The notes below the pieces were generated by a model that ran no database searches, was not told the origin of the DNA, and was given only the letters and a program-made list of their open reading frames with translations. Position numbers and translations under genes: made by a program. Below are positions 13,351 to 25,882 of a stretch of 64,000 nt of DNA, in pieces. Numbering within the stretch: position 1 is the first letter of the stretch; each line of letters starts with the position of its first letter. Origin of the DNA: Liolophura sinensis (lineage: Eukaryota; Mollusca; Polyplacophora; Chitonida; Chitonidae); contig NC_088300.1 in NCBI RefSeq assembly GCF_032854445.1, positions 64,018,984 to 64,082,983 of the forward strand, given 5' to 3'.

Positions 13351-16067
13351 ATTGACCATACGGTGTTTACGATATCGCTCGGTTTCAGCATGGATGGAGG
13401 AAACCGGAGTGCCTGGAGTAAACCACTTACTTTGGCAAGAACTGACGATTTTTTCCACGTGTTGCGAATAGACAAGCACGCCTTACAAGATTTATCGCAA
13501 ATTCACCGTGGATCAAGGATCACGAAGCGATGTTCGACTTAGTCAAAATTTTAAATCACTTTAAAATTATTATTTCTTATGTCACAATGTCAAAATATTG
13601 CTTGACAGGATTATTTCTGGGTAAGTTATTGTAAAACACATTTCATCAAAAATAACGGAAAGGAACATACCAAGTTTAATGATCACATTTTTGACGTAAG
13701 TCTAAGATCGCTTTGTGATTCCGCGGCCTGACATACCTGACAGCCTAAACTTACGGTTTCTATTTAATACTTAAAAACAGAACGATCGATAAACTACTTC
13801 GGAAGAGCCGCACACATCTTCTTTGTTTTGTAATCATTATAGTTTCGCCAACTGCGGGCATTGGTAGAAATACATACTTCCTTTTTGGTATATACGTGTA
13901 CAGGAGATGCGGACGTAAATTGGAGTAAAACTCAAATATGTGTGGCTGTATTGGATCGAACAGCTGCTTTATCTTGAAATGAAAGCTTCATGTAATGATT
14001 TATGACCAATTCGTCTTGTGTTTGCTCAGTTCGCATTTACTTAGCTCTGAGATTCACATACCTTACCATTATTATTTATACATCGTGGCTAAAATGATCT
14101 GTGTAAAGTCGCCGATTTTATCTTCGATGAAGGATTAACTGCTCTCTTGTTGCTCTCATTTAAGTCTCATTTACAGAGAACAAACGTTGGATACATCCAT
14201 TATATTAGCTCACATCAGCTTTGCTTATTTCTGCTTATGTAACCCATCGCAATGGGTTCCACCGTTAATCGACCGACCAGAAAACTTGCTAAACGCCTTT
14301 TATTAATAATTAATATCCAATTTTCTTACCTGGCTTACACCTTTAGCCTCTCACATATAATTATCACTAACGTTCAGTGCGTGAATTCGTGTAAATGGCA
14401 AATAATCAGATCACTTAGCATCCAGCGCCAGTTGTTCGAAAGTGTATTAGCTAATACTGGTATTTAGTCATACTGTATAATTATAATTTTAACCAAACAC
14501 AACAGCGTATGAAGTTCTCCAAAGCATAACAGCAGCAGTTTTGGTTTATATTTATTTTGGCTAAGTACAAAATTTAAGACTTAACTCAAAGTTAAATATA
14601 GTATTAAGTTTTAAATCAGTTTTGAACAAGCGGGCCCTGATGCTACACGTTTTTGCAAACATTTACCTAACGCGTCTAGCTCTGTCCTGACCACACAACC
14701 CGACCGTGACGGATGTGTACCCGGTACCACTGGGGCAATGTCAGCTTGCAAAAATGGTCTGATTGTCAAAGCAGCTAGCAACATTTATCAAAACATAGTC
14801 AGAGGAGGGTTTCAACGGAGAATGTTTTGAGTGGAATAAAGGTCGGGATGGGTGAGTGCGTGGGTGAGATTGGCCATGGTGAAGACGGATGAAAGACTGG
14901 CCATAAGAAGGCGATGGCGTGCTGTTTACAGATAGATTAGAGCTAAAAGTTCGGATGAACCTACAAGTCAAGTATGATACTTCTCTTAAAAAGTCATATA
15001 ACTTCTGCTCTGTTGGCATAAAACATGGAATTCCAGTTTTAATTTTTAAACGACACATGTCTGATTGGCTTAGAATGTTATAGTTATACATTCTATGTAA
15101 ACGCTGTGTCTTTTGGCTGGGTAATCAGTCAGTTAACTCGTACTTTACGCGAGAATTTCTGTCCATAAATCAGCCAATATACATAACATTATACTTGCTT
15201 GTCATCCCGCAAACCTGTCAATCAGCTCACGTATACACGTTGATATTACCTGTATGTTCTTTTTAATGTATATCTCTTAGTAGGTTTAAATGTACGATGT
15301 TAACTTGGGACATCAGTGCATGTTTCGTTCTGGTTAACCATAATTTTGGTTATACCGCATTTTGTGTGGTTGGATGTTTAATACTGTGTACTGAGCTGCC
15401 TGCCGTACGTATGATATATCGATCAGTTCTATACCCTTAAATAGCGATGTTTGCACCACGATGTTCCCAATGAAATTATCATTTTACCCAGTTGTCATTA
15501 TTACTAAGCAGTCGGTGCTGAGGACATCTTTCCTTACACCAGCTTATTTCCCACGAATACCTTCAAATAGTTAGTGCGATACCATTGTCAAATTCTGAGA
15601 ACAGATGTGATCCCGCCAGCTGGTATTATTAATTAAATCTTTCTCCGGAAACTAACTGTCGTTGAACAATTTTGCTGCTGTATCTACATTTTGCTGTCAA
15701 TGATCCGGCCTCTGGGTGCTGGCATAATTATAATCTCCATCAATAGCAATAATCTTTTTGTGGAATGCACCTTTTCACGATATCTTTCAAGCTGTATTCA
15801 CGATATGTTTTTGCCTTTGGGGCTTTTTTAGGTCTCACAGCGAGCAACGAATTAACTAAGAAACACATCATATTCATCATGTCCGCTCAACGACAACGAC
15901 ATCGAAGATACATGCATCCAGCTGGAACTGCACCAGCTGACTCCACAGTCGCCGCTCGGAAGACACGCATTTAGCTGGAAGTGCTCCAGCTGACTCCCCC
16001 GTTACCATTCGTTGAGGTATTCAGAACAGGCACAGGTTTGATCATAGGCATGATCTGGTGGTCATAG

Positions 16068-16274
16068 ACATTACATGAAATGCGTAAAAAATGTCTAGGA
16101 ATTACAGGAAATGCTTAAAAAATGTCAAGGCATTACATGAAATGCATACCAAAATGTCTAGGCATTACATTAAATGCGTACAAAAAAGTTCAAGTATTAC
16201 ATGAAATGCGTACAAAAATGTGTAGGCATTACATGAAATGCGTACAAAAATGTGTAGGCATGACATGAAACGGT
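16068..16274. repeat. Minisatellite, ~32-bp unit, about 6.5 copies
   Basis: Units of the form ATTACATGAAATGCGTACAA then AAATGTCTAGGC. The last two units are nearly identical and the earlier ones are diverged. Confidence 0.85.
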
Positions 16275-17639
16275 TAACTTCACAAATAGGCTGTATACCA
16301 TATACTACCACTGTATATACGTAATGAAAGATCAGTCCCAAATCGTGGGCGATACCCACCGCGTGGAATTTCAGCAGGAAGATAAGTCTGAGCCACATGT
16401 TAATTTCACGTCAACTCTTAGTACAAGCATCAAAGCGATGCCGCTGGCTATGTGTAATGAAACATGTCTGCACAGATATCCAACAGACCGTCCCTGTTCC
16501 TTAGGGTTCATATTTACCATCTAAGGTGTTAAACCCTTTGTAGAAAACAAGAAGATAAGAGTGAAGACCTTTGATGGAGTGTCATTGTCACTACAGCCTT
16601 TGAGCCCACATGCTTTGATTTTAAAGTAGCGTAATCTCTGAAACAGCAAAACAACATAAGTATTTGTCAACTACGAATCAAAAGAAACTTTGTGCATTGA
16701 TCTATTTGCTTAAAGTACCCATCGTGAAGCAGGAAGGTTCAGAAATCTGTCTAATTAAGAATACCACAAAAAGGTGTCTTGACTTGGAACCGAAAGCCTG
16801 GCGCCATGCTTACAAATAATATGTAGGGCATTAATTACACAGCCTGTTTCTTGCTTAACGATGAGACAATTATTTGATTAATCTTGAAGTGCAGTTTTCA
16901 ACCTGAATGATAATAACCACCCAATAAGTGACTATGTCTACGCACTTAACATCTCAACAACGCTCGTCTGCGAACGCTAGCAAACTTCCAACGACACACT
17001 GGCTCTTTGACCAAACCTAACCATGGCCTGACATTTATGGATGTGGAACGTTATATATGTTATTCCTTCGAATTAAGACAGATGTATGGGTGATTTGGTG
17101 TGTTCAATTGGTGGTGGGACATACGAATCAAACAGTGGCGTGTTTTGCTAAGATAATGTAGCAAAATACATGTATATGTAGGTAACTTGTGTAGTACCGT
17201 GAGTGTAAAATTAGTTAACCATTGAAAATCAATTAATCATTTACCGTCAACCTTAATGTCGTACTAGGCTCCGTTAATTTAAAAGAAATAGTTTTCTTGG
17301 GTATTGCATCTTTTTCGTGTGATTTAGCATTATCATCACAATTTTAGGTCTCTCCAAATGAATGGAGTTAACCGGCAAACCCTTTTTTTCTTGACGACAA
17401 TTAAAAATTTCGGTTTTTGTCTTGACTTCATTAATGGCTGTAACCTGCCCCATTTGGTGGATCGAGATGACGTAAAACGTGCGGGGGTTATAAAAGCTGA
17501 TGCCAGAGACACGAGTTTGATCCAAAGTTTGACTCCCGATGTGAATTCTGTTATTGTAGAGACGTGCTTTCCTCCTTCCCCAGATATAGGACAATTACAT
17601 CTAACTTAATGCGTTTTAATGCGATTGGAGCTGAACCTG

Positions 17640-17702
17640 GACCTAAAGAAATAGACGGATAGACAAAAATAGACGGATGGACAGAAATGGACGGATAGAC
17701 AT
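17640..17702. repeat. Short tandem repeat, 16-20-bp units
   Basis: AATAGACGGATAGACAAAA-type units, about three copies. Confidence 0.6.
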
Positions 17703-18587
17703 GTTTCGTCTTGAAAAGCTTTAATGTCGCCTGTAAAACCTCTGCAGAATATCGACATGAACTCCCACATTACAGTGCATGTAGCAAACTCCCCACAAGT
17801 TTTCGTTGTACACGGCTGTTAACGTGAACAGTTTATGTCGTTATATCACTCACCTTTTTTACACTGAAAGCATTTGCTAAATGTATCGGCAAAGCCATTT
17901 GCATGACGAATGTGCCCGGATGCATCTGCTGAATATAGAGGCTGGCATTTTTACAGTCATACGTGCAAGCCCTGTTATTCTACGGGGGAAATGTGCGCTC
18001 TCCAACTGAGAAGGATTAATTCATGTAATGTAAATGATATACCATGGTGCCACTGCCAGTGATGCGTACAGAAAGTTAAGCCGATGAAAATGCTAACGGC
18101 TGAATATCATAAATAATCACAACGTTTTTCAGACTCTTTTCAGACGGATAATCGCCCTAAACACTAGCTGATATTATCCTAATCCTTACAAAACAGGCTT
18201 TTCCCAATCCCTCTGAAGGATTTGTACCTCATCTCTGTCTGCTAATATCTGCTTGATGAATGCAGAGTACTGCAGGACTCAAATACGCGAACCATTCTTC
18301 CAATGAATTATATATCAAAGACCGTAAATAAAATCACAGCGCCTATATGGGAATAGCAATGATAAATTTTGATGCTCGTGCCTACCTTGTAGTGCTCTAT
18401 ACTGTGTATGTGCGATAACAGCTATAAGGAATTACAATGGGCAGCGCTAAAGTAATTATAAATTATCAACTGGAAATATTCCAAGACACAAAAAGTTACA
18501 GAGGAAGCGGGCCTGGTCTAGGAATATAAGGTGACCGCCTTTGAAGTGCTGCGACACATAAAGTGCGGGCTTAAGATCTGGGCACAC

Positions 18588-18702
18588 TTGCAGGAAACCC
18601 TTTTAGCGTTAAGAGCACGTAACTACCATGGCGACGTAATGACTACAGTGCTGGTTGTTATGGTAGTTACGCGCTCTTAACGTTAAGATGGCTTCCTGCA
18701 AA
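18588..18702. mobile_element. Small hairpin (MITE-like) element
   Basis: The left arm 18588-18629 begins TTGCAGGAAACCC and ends AACTACCAT. The right arm 18660-18702 is its inverted copy, ending GGCTTCCTGCAA. Arms are about 42 bp with few mismatches around a 30-bp loop, consistent with a foldback element or very short MITE. No clear target duplication is seen. Confidence 0.65.
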
Positions 18703-18782
18703 ATTATACTATAAATTCATACATTTCATCGATCACACTGATTGCGGAACTCCCAGCAAATAAGCAGTCGAAGATGCTGTTG

Positions 18783-19010
18783 TGGTCATTTGCACAGACT
18801 AACGTTCGGTAAGGGCCATTTGCACAGACTAACGTTTGGTAAGGGCCATTTGCACAGTTTAATGTTCGGTAAGGGCCATTTGCACAGTCTAACGTTCGGT
18901 AAGGGCCATTTGCACAGACTAACGTTTGGTAAGGGCCATTTGCACAGTCTAATGTTTGGTAAGGGTCATTTGCACAGTCTAATGTTCGGTAAGGGTCATT
19001 TGCCTTCCAC
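18783..19010. repeat. 30-bp minisatellite, about 7.5 copies
   Basis: The unit is AAGGGCCATTTGCACAGTCT followed by AACGTTCGGT. Because 30 is a multiple of three it stays open in one frame (repeating GHLHSLTFGK), but nothing else supports coding. It runs into a dispersed repeat (CCACCAATGTGGTGCGCATT) at 19008-19110. Confidence 0.85.
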
Positions 19011-19110
19011 CAATGTGGTGCGCATTTTGTACGTCACACGTGGCAAAGGTCATCAACAACTTTCCTGTATGGTTTACCCCCGGCATTCTGTTTCCTCCAT
19101 CCATCATACT
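19008..19110. repeat. Dispersed repeat fragment (ACCAATATGG...TTTCCTCC type)
   Basis: CCACCAATGTGGTGCG, GTACGTCACACG and TTCTGTTTCCTCC recur in the same order at 27485-27610 and 47465-47575. A diverged, oppositely oriented copy lies near 13385-13480. Confidence 0.5.
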
Positions 19111-19715
19111 GAAAGCAAGATATAATCGTTTGCGGGTTTCTGAGAGGAGAGAAAACTCACAGGCACTGCACTGGTGAGAGGCTCATGGGTCATTGCGACA
19201 CGCTGGCATGCTATCCACTTCGGACACCTAAATACATAATCAACGCATAGGACATTTGCCTAGAAGATTGTAACTAAAACTGTCAGGATGCATTTTATGC
19301 AAAAGTTACTCCTTGACTTACAGGATCTTGTTGTGGCAAGTTGTGGCTCACCGTGAGCCTTATAGTTGTGGACTACATATGTGAATGTTTACTACATCCA
19401 CAAGGTATCCTCATAATTCAATCATAGGCGCGCATTTACCAGAAGTGACTGCACCGTCATCTTTCTCATTGATGCCATCTTTCCACAGAATAATCTCATA
19501 GTTACCAACTCCTCTATCCTTGCATGACTCTTCAACACAATGATATCACAACCCGGATCGCCACTTACTTGGTGTGATTTTGTCCAGTTGGTGTACACTT
19601 TTTCAATTTGCAAAGAACTTCATTACAGTTATTTGATATGGTGTTCTTACAGTTCATATATAATGACATTTTCCATTGTTCATGTGGTATTTTAAAGCTT
19701 TTTTTATTTATCATT

Positions 19716-21113
19716 GTAGAGTGAGTGAGTGAGTGAGTGCTTGGGGTTTAACGTCGTAGTCAACAATTTTTCAGTCATATGACGACGAAGGAATCCTTAG
19801 GGTGTATGTAATGTGTTAACGATTTGCGACGAGTATGTAATGTGTTATGTATGACTATTTAGCGTCTTCATGTACTGCTAGTCTGCGGACCTTTGTGAAA
19901 GCATAACAGGCCCTGTTATATATGTACATCGCGGACCTGATGGAAAGCACCTTGTTCAATGCTCTGTTTATTTAACTGGCTGTTCATTGGCTGTTAAACT
20001 CTGTGTTTAAAAATAGTTGAATCCACCTGGCACGTATATAAGCCGTGTTTTCTGTGCGGAGGGGAGGTATTTTTTGCTGCATCCACTGGGAGCCAGGAGA
20101 GTGTGCGACGCTCTCGTATCGAGTCCATTATATTTATATGAGCTGGTGATGCCAGTTTCATTTGGGAGGACAGATTTTTATGCCGGCACCGTTTGTGTAC
20201 CACTGATGTCTGGTTTATGTGAATTTCTGCGGAAGTCACGTTTATTGGTGTTCGGATCTTTATTATGATTATACAGTGTTGACTGTGTAATTTGTTTAAC
20301 ACGCTGACCTCACCTGACCGACAAGGTCGTCAAGGACTCTAAACTGAAGTTTTCAGTTTTGCAAAGGACGTTCGTTCTGCCACAAGGTGACATTACTCTA
20401 CGTCTCTGAACGGCTCGTTTGTGAGCTTCTGCGGGAGCTGTGACTGTTCTAAAGTGGATTATACCTCCATGCCTGTATTTACCCTGTGTTGTGCTCTGCG
20501 GGTGTGACGTCATTCAAAGGCTTGACTGTTCGAGTTCTGTGTAACCTGTGTACTGTGTTCGCGTTCGCTATCCTAGCGAAGTACCTGACTAGGACAATTT
20601 GTGAATTGTGTGTTTATCCCATGGTCTTTACGTTGGATCTCCTGGAATACGTTCCTTGGGATGCAAAGGTGAACTGGAAACTTTTAGAGACCGGTAATAC
20701 TGATGTGTATGTTTTTTTTATGTTGTTGTTGTTGAACTGTCTGTAAACTGTACGTCTCATTTTATATATAAAGCCATTGTTTACATTGTAATATTGAGTC
20801 ACTGAGTCTATTTTCTGTTGCTGTTTTCAGTACCGTAACAAATGTGCCTCCTTGTTGCAGGACAGATTTCCACCGCTCTTTTATCCAGTGCTGCTTCACT
20901 GAGACGACTTACCGAAGGCAAGTTAGCTGCCCCACCCGAGCCATTATACTGATACGGGTCAACCACTCGTTGCACTATCCCCTTAATGCTGAACGGCAAA
21001 CGAGGAAGTTACAACTTCCTCTTTTAAAGTCTAAGGTGTGACTTGACCCAGGATTGATCTTGGATCTACCGCTCACGAAGAGGACACTTTACCAACTGTG
21101 CTATCCGGGCCGG
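19716..21113 (-). repeat. SINE family B, split by a solo LTR
   Basis: The tail half is 19716-19813 (GAGTGAGTGAGTGCTTGGGG, then CAGTCATATGACGACGAAGG). The head half is 20841-21113 (GTGCCTCCTTGTTGCAGGAC ... CCAACTGTGCTATCCGGGCC). With the insert and one AATG removed, the two halves line up with the uninterrupted copy at 48247-48607. Confidence 0.8.
19814..20840. mobile_element. Solo LTR, 1,027 bp, with 4-bp target duplication
   Basis: Begins TGTTAACG and ends CCGTAACA, so it has TG...CA ends with a short inverted repeat. AATG flanks both sides (19810-19813 and 20841-20844). It contains a TATA-like CACGTATATAAGCC near 20030, as expected of an LTR promoter. It interrupts a SINE exactly. No internal retroelement coding remains, so it is the product of LTR-LTR recombination. 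ORFs inside are not supported as genes. Confidence 0.75.
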
Positions 21114-22589
21114 TTTTTATCATTGTAGAGAACTTTCACCAAGCAGTTCACTGACCATCAGGGATGCCAAACCTAGCCCGATTGCCCTCAGGTACCAAAA
21201 TTTGGGGTCACAATAATGTACGTGTTTGTGGCGCTTTCTATGTTGTTACACGCTAAATCACATAAATCAATTTACACCCACATATGTCCCAGTTGAGTCA
21301 CACTTATTCGTTTTACATTTTGAGCAGAGAGCGATGTTTATGGTATCACCATCATTAGGGTTTATGTGTCCAGCTACTTAGACCGATTGATTTCCGTCTG
21401 TTAACGATTTACGACGAGCACTAACCCTGTGTTTACGTCCCCTCTATATCAGACACTTGATTGTCAACTGCAGGAAAAGTGGATGAAAGTATTATAAACT
21501 AAGGAGACCAATTTGCTGGTTAACGTGTCGTATTACCGTTGGGCAGTCTACTATTTTCTCTTTCTTACAGAACCAGTTCTGCCCACATTAAACTTTGTTC
21601 CTTGTACTGCGTAGACTTTGAGGAACACTAAGACAACATTTGGAGTGGCGTTCAAAGAGTGTTGGAGGCAGCGCCTGATCTAAACCCAAGACAATGGTAA
21701 GGCCGCATTGGACCGTACCCTTACAGCTAATACATTTACGCTGAAAATGATTCCACCTACTTAACGCCCACAGAATCTGGAACACTTTGGGGGAGCAATT
21801 TACATCCTGGTATATATTCGGCAGTAGGTGTTGGCAACAGCATTCTCAACAGTTTATTTCGCCTATTGTCTAAGTAACTGAATGCTTCGCAATAGTGTTT
21901 TGTTGATTGAAATAAGTTAAGCTTAGAGTACATGGTGTCGTGTGAGGAAGAGAGATTATTCGCACAGCTGCATCAGTGCCATTATTAAACAGTCGCATGA
22001 ACATGTTACCCTGTACCAACAATACACTTACATGTATCTACACTACACAGACGACTAACCACTAACTCAATGTGTGTGACTGACCTTTACTTTTTCAAAA
22101 TTGTGTCTCTTTAGCAGCATGTATCCATCCTATAACGTGCATCGACAGTTGTGATGTAATAATCTAACCGTCCTAGATTAGTCGTATACAACATCCAAGC
22201 AATTAAAACCGTCACAGGAGAGGTCACTGTTATCTTTGCACACAGCATGGGGTTAACAACGTTGAAATTACGCTCCAGACTAGCTCAATTTGTTTTCGGT
22301 ATCAAAGACAGTATACTGACACATCGGGTCGATTACTATTTGGACTGTCACGTTATTAATAACCCGAGAGCCTTGTAGCCATATTTCAAAAGTCACAGGT
22401 GTAACCTGAGAAGGTTTAGAATCTGAGTGTTCCCTTCGGTTAGCGAAGCTGGGCCTTTTACTTGTTGGACACTGCACAGCAGCCAAAGTTTGTACTGTGG
22501 ACTTTATGAATCATCATTTCCCAGAGGTAAAGAGCCGGGTGCTGTTTTAACAGAAAGATGTACATGTATCTAAGGTTGCGCTTCTTGTT

Positions 22590-22990
22590 AGTACCGGCCC
22601 AGATAGCATCCGCTAAGTAGAGCATCCGCTAGGTAGAGCATCCGCTTCAGGAGCGGTAGATCCAAGATCACACCTAAGACTTTAAAAGAGGTTGAAATTG
22701 CAACTTGCTCGCTTGGCGTTCAGCATAAAGGGATAGTGCAACGACTTAAAAGATCTCAGGATAATTGTAACTTTTTTGCTTGGCGTTCAGCAACGACCGG
22801 TATCAGTATAATGGCTCGGGCTGGGTAGGTTACTTGCCTTCGGTAAGGCGTCTAAGTGAAGCAGCGCCAGATAAAAGAGCGGTGGAAATCCGTCCTGTAC
22901 GCAGGAGGCACATTACATGCACCCTAAAGATTCCTTCATCGTGATATGACTGAAAAATTGTTAAACACAAGGTTTCACTTCAAGCACTCA
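22590..22990 (+). repeat. SINE family B copy with internal duplications
   Basis: A tRNA-like head starts near 22594 (CCGGCCCAGATAGCATCCGC), with the block GTAGAGCATCCGCT repeated in tandem. The CTTGGCGTTCAGCA block is also doubled (22713 and 22778). The tail reads TCGTGATATGACTGAAAAAT and CAAGCACTCATTC. This is opposite in orientation to the other family-B copies. Confidence 0.75.
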
Positions 22991-25795
22991 TTCTTCTTAG
23001 CTCGTAATTGAAGTATCAGAGCGACGTATCCGGGTTAATCGGAATATGACACAATATTGCTACTACTACACAATAACACTGAAGAATCATTTTGGGCATT
23101 TTTACCATCAAAGTGGCATAACCATTGTGAATGGCAAGACTGGACACGTTTGTTGGATTATCCTTTCACCATAGCTCTTTAAATCCACTCAGACCATGCA
23201 GTGACCTTTAACTGATTTACTTACTTATTTCATCGTTACTCACTTATACCATGGTGATCTTTTTTTTTTTTTGATGAAAGAAACCAGGGTGACCGGAAAA
23301 AAACCAGCAGCGTTTGTCAGTGACGAATTCTTCCATGTTTGAGACACAAGCCATACTGGATTTAGCGCACAACCAATCGCAAACCATGATCTACCATTTG
23401 GCCTATAGGTAAAGCACCTATTATATACTTTAAAAATAGCTGTTTCGTTGGTGTGAGGCAAAGCATCGTTTTGTTCATAATCATGACGTTATTAAGTTTG
23501 TCAACAGCGGGCGTCGGTAGAAATAGGTAATTACTTTTGGCATGTACAACGTTTAACAGGGTATCGGAGGCAAATCCTTAACGATCACGTTCCTTGAAAA
23601 TATGCAAATTGGGGTGAAACTCAAATATGTATGGTTATCTGCTATTTCATTAACAGACGAACTACTTTATCTTGAAATGGAAACTTAATATTATGATTTG
23701 TAATCAACTCGTCTGGTGTTTCATCAGTCACGTGTACTGAAAGTGCCGTTAGGGCGGAGAAGAAATGTTCTCATTCCTTATATTGATTATTTATACATCT
23801 TGGCTGGAGTGATTTATGCGAAGCAGCCGATCTTACCTTGTGATTAATGTTCCAGTAGCCTATAACAGAATATTGCTCTCACGAAAAGATGATCTATGGA
23901 GAAGTAACATCGGATACCTCTATTACATTAGCAGGCTTTAGTTTTCTTCGGTGCCCCATTTTATTTAATCCATAGTAATGACGTCAACCGTTAATCAGCA
24001 GAGCACAAAACTCATAAAATTATACCATATTTCTTCTAATTTTTGGAACACCTGATCGGCTGATTTTAACCAGTATATATATGTAATTGTAGCAGGAATA
24101 TTAAGTGTTTTTTTCACACATCGTTAAACCATCTAATGAACAACATACTCCTATCTTTACTTTGCCAAAAGGCTGGTAACGAAATTTAACATTCTACTTT
24201 CAACACTGCTAATATTTGTTACAATAATTAGAAGAATTAGGGTAATTATATTCTTTGTATTTCTCTTCTTCAGCTTTCCGTTTTGATCTTTTCTGCTAAT
24301 AAAAACCCTGCTAAAAGGTTATCCGAGAACAGATGTGTCTTACCTATAGTTCTGCCAAATCCAGGATAAATAATATAAATACTTTATTCATAACCGATAT
24401 ACCCATTTAGCGCCACACATTTAATCATTTTAAAGGTAGAGTATTAGACGAAAGACAAGTAATCAGACAACCTAACATCCTCATAATGCACGCCTGAATA
24501 TACGTGAGCAAAAGACTATGACTATGTCCTCACCACATGACACGACAGCAGCGAATGTGCATGTTTGCAACTCGGGGTCAATAACCGCCTGCAACAATCG
24601 GCTGGTAGACAGGCACACCAGACAGCTTGACTGATCATAGTTAAAGGGTCTGGTCATATGTCAAAAACCATAGTCAACTATGGAGGCTAATAGAGGTTTA
24701 TTTACAGTTGAAGGCATTGCCTGGATGTATCTATGGGTGCGTGGGTGAGATCAGTGCTTGGACAGACGAAAGAAACAGTGGATCTCGAAACCGAAGACGC
24801 GCTGGTTATAGATAGAACAAAGATAAAGGTTTAAGTGAATCTACACGTCCACAACATTTCTTCCTGAAAGCCATATGACTTCTGCTGAGCTCGTACAAGA
24901 TATAGAATTTCTGCTTTCGAAAATAACAGCACATCTCTGACTGACAGTGAAAACAATTTGATTCGACTGTCTTACTGTCGGGCACATTCTAAATAAACAT
25001 ACTTCTGAGCATGTCACTCTGTGTTCTTCAAATAAAGGTTGTCTTTGTCTATGATATGTACAGTTTTTATTGTATCATATATAGCAAATAATACTATAAT
25101 ACTGCATCCTATACAATACTGTGTCCTTTGGTTGGAAATAAGATAGCCAACATATATAATACAGTGGTATGACGTCAGTGATGTTTGTTTTTGTCCAGAA
25201 ATCATCCAACATCTATAATATTGTGGTATCACGTGTCTTTTTTCACGCTCAACGTGTGGAGAAGTGGGTATCATGTTCGTGTAATGTGTTTTTGTCGGTG
25301 TAACTCTCAGTGGATTTGCTTGTATTATGTTAAATCGGGACAACAATGCAAGTTTGTTTGGATCTACCCTAAGTTAGTTATATCACAACCTAGTTGTTGG
25401 CGGATGTTCCCATATTGTGTAGATCTGCCTCCCTTGAGTATTGTATGTTGATCAGTCTTTCACTCTTTTCTTTAATGCTGACAAATGTACGAATTATAAA
25501 CCGGCTGACGCAAACCCTCATGAGCACACCATAAAATAACAATTTTTAACCAATGGGATGTACATGTAGGTGATCAGATTATCATTTTCCTGAATTGTCA
25601 TTATTACTAAGATGTCGGTGCTTAGGAATTTGTTCTTACACATGTTTAGTTCCCTTCTTGTCGCAGTGCTATATCATTGTCAGATTCTAAGAACAGATGT
25701 GAACCCATCCGTTGCCGTTATTAATGGAATCTTCCCTGAAACATACTCAGTCTTTTCCGGAAACTAACCTTCGTAGACTATTTTTGCTCCTTTAT

Positions 25796-25882
25796 CTAGA
25801 TTTTGCTGTCAATGATAGGCCTCTGGGGGCTGGAATAATAATAATCTCCAACAATAGCAGTTACCTTCTTGGCGGAATGCAT
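25796..25882 (-). pseudogene. Short conserved open stretch in repeated module (copy 2)
   Basis: On the minus strand this reads ...GDYYYSSPQRPIIDSKI-stop. Related stretches ending at the same stop occur at 31213-31305 and 32621-32705, and a frameshifted one at 15688-15768. I do not recognise the protein. It could be the relic of a last exon. Confidence 0.3.

Noticed and set aside
14741-15091. Minus-strand ORF of 116 residues in a repeated module
   Set aside because: The matching module at 24720-24950 does not keep the reading frame or peptide, so I see no sign of coding constraint.
18742-19125. 127-residue plus-strand ORF of GHLHSLTFGK repeats
   Set aside because: It is explained by a 30-bp minisatellite; no splice sites, domain or conserved flanks support a protein.
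20017-20746. ORFs of 83-102 residues
   Set aside because: They lie inside the solo LTR, with no domain and no splice context.
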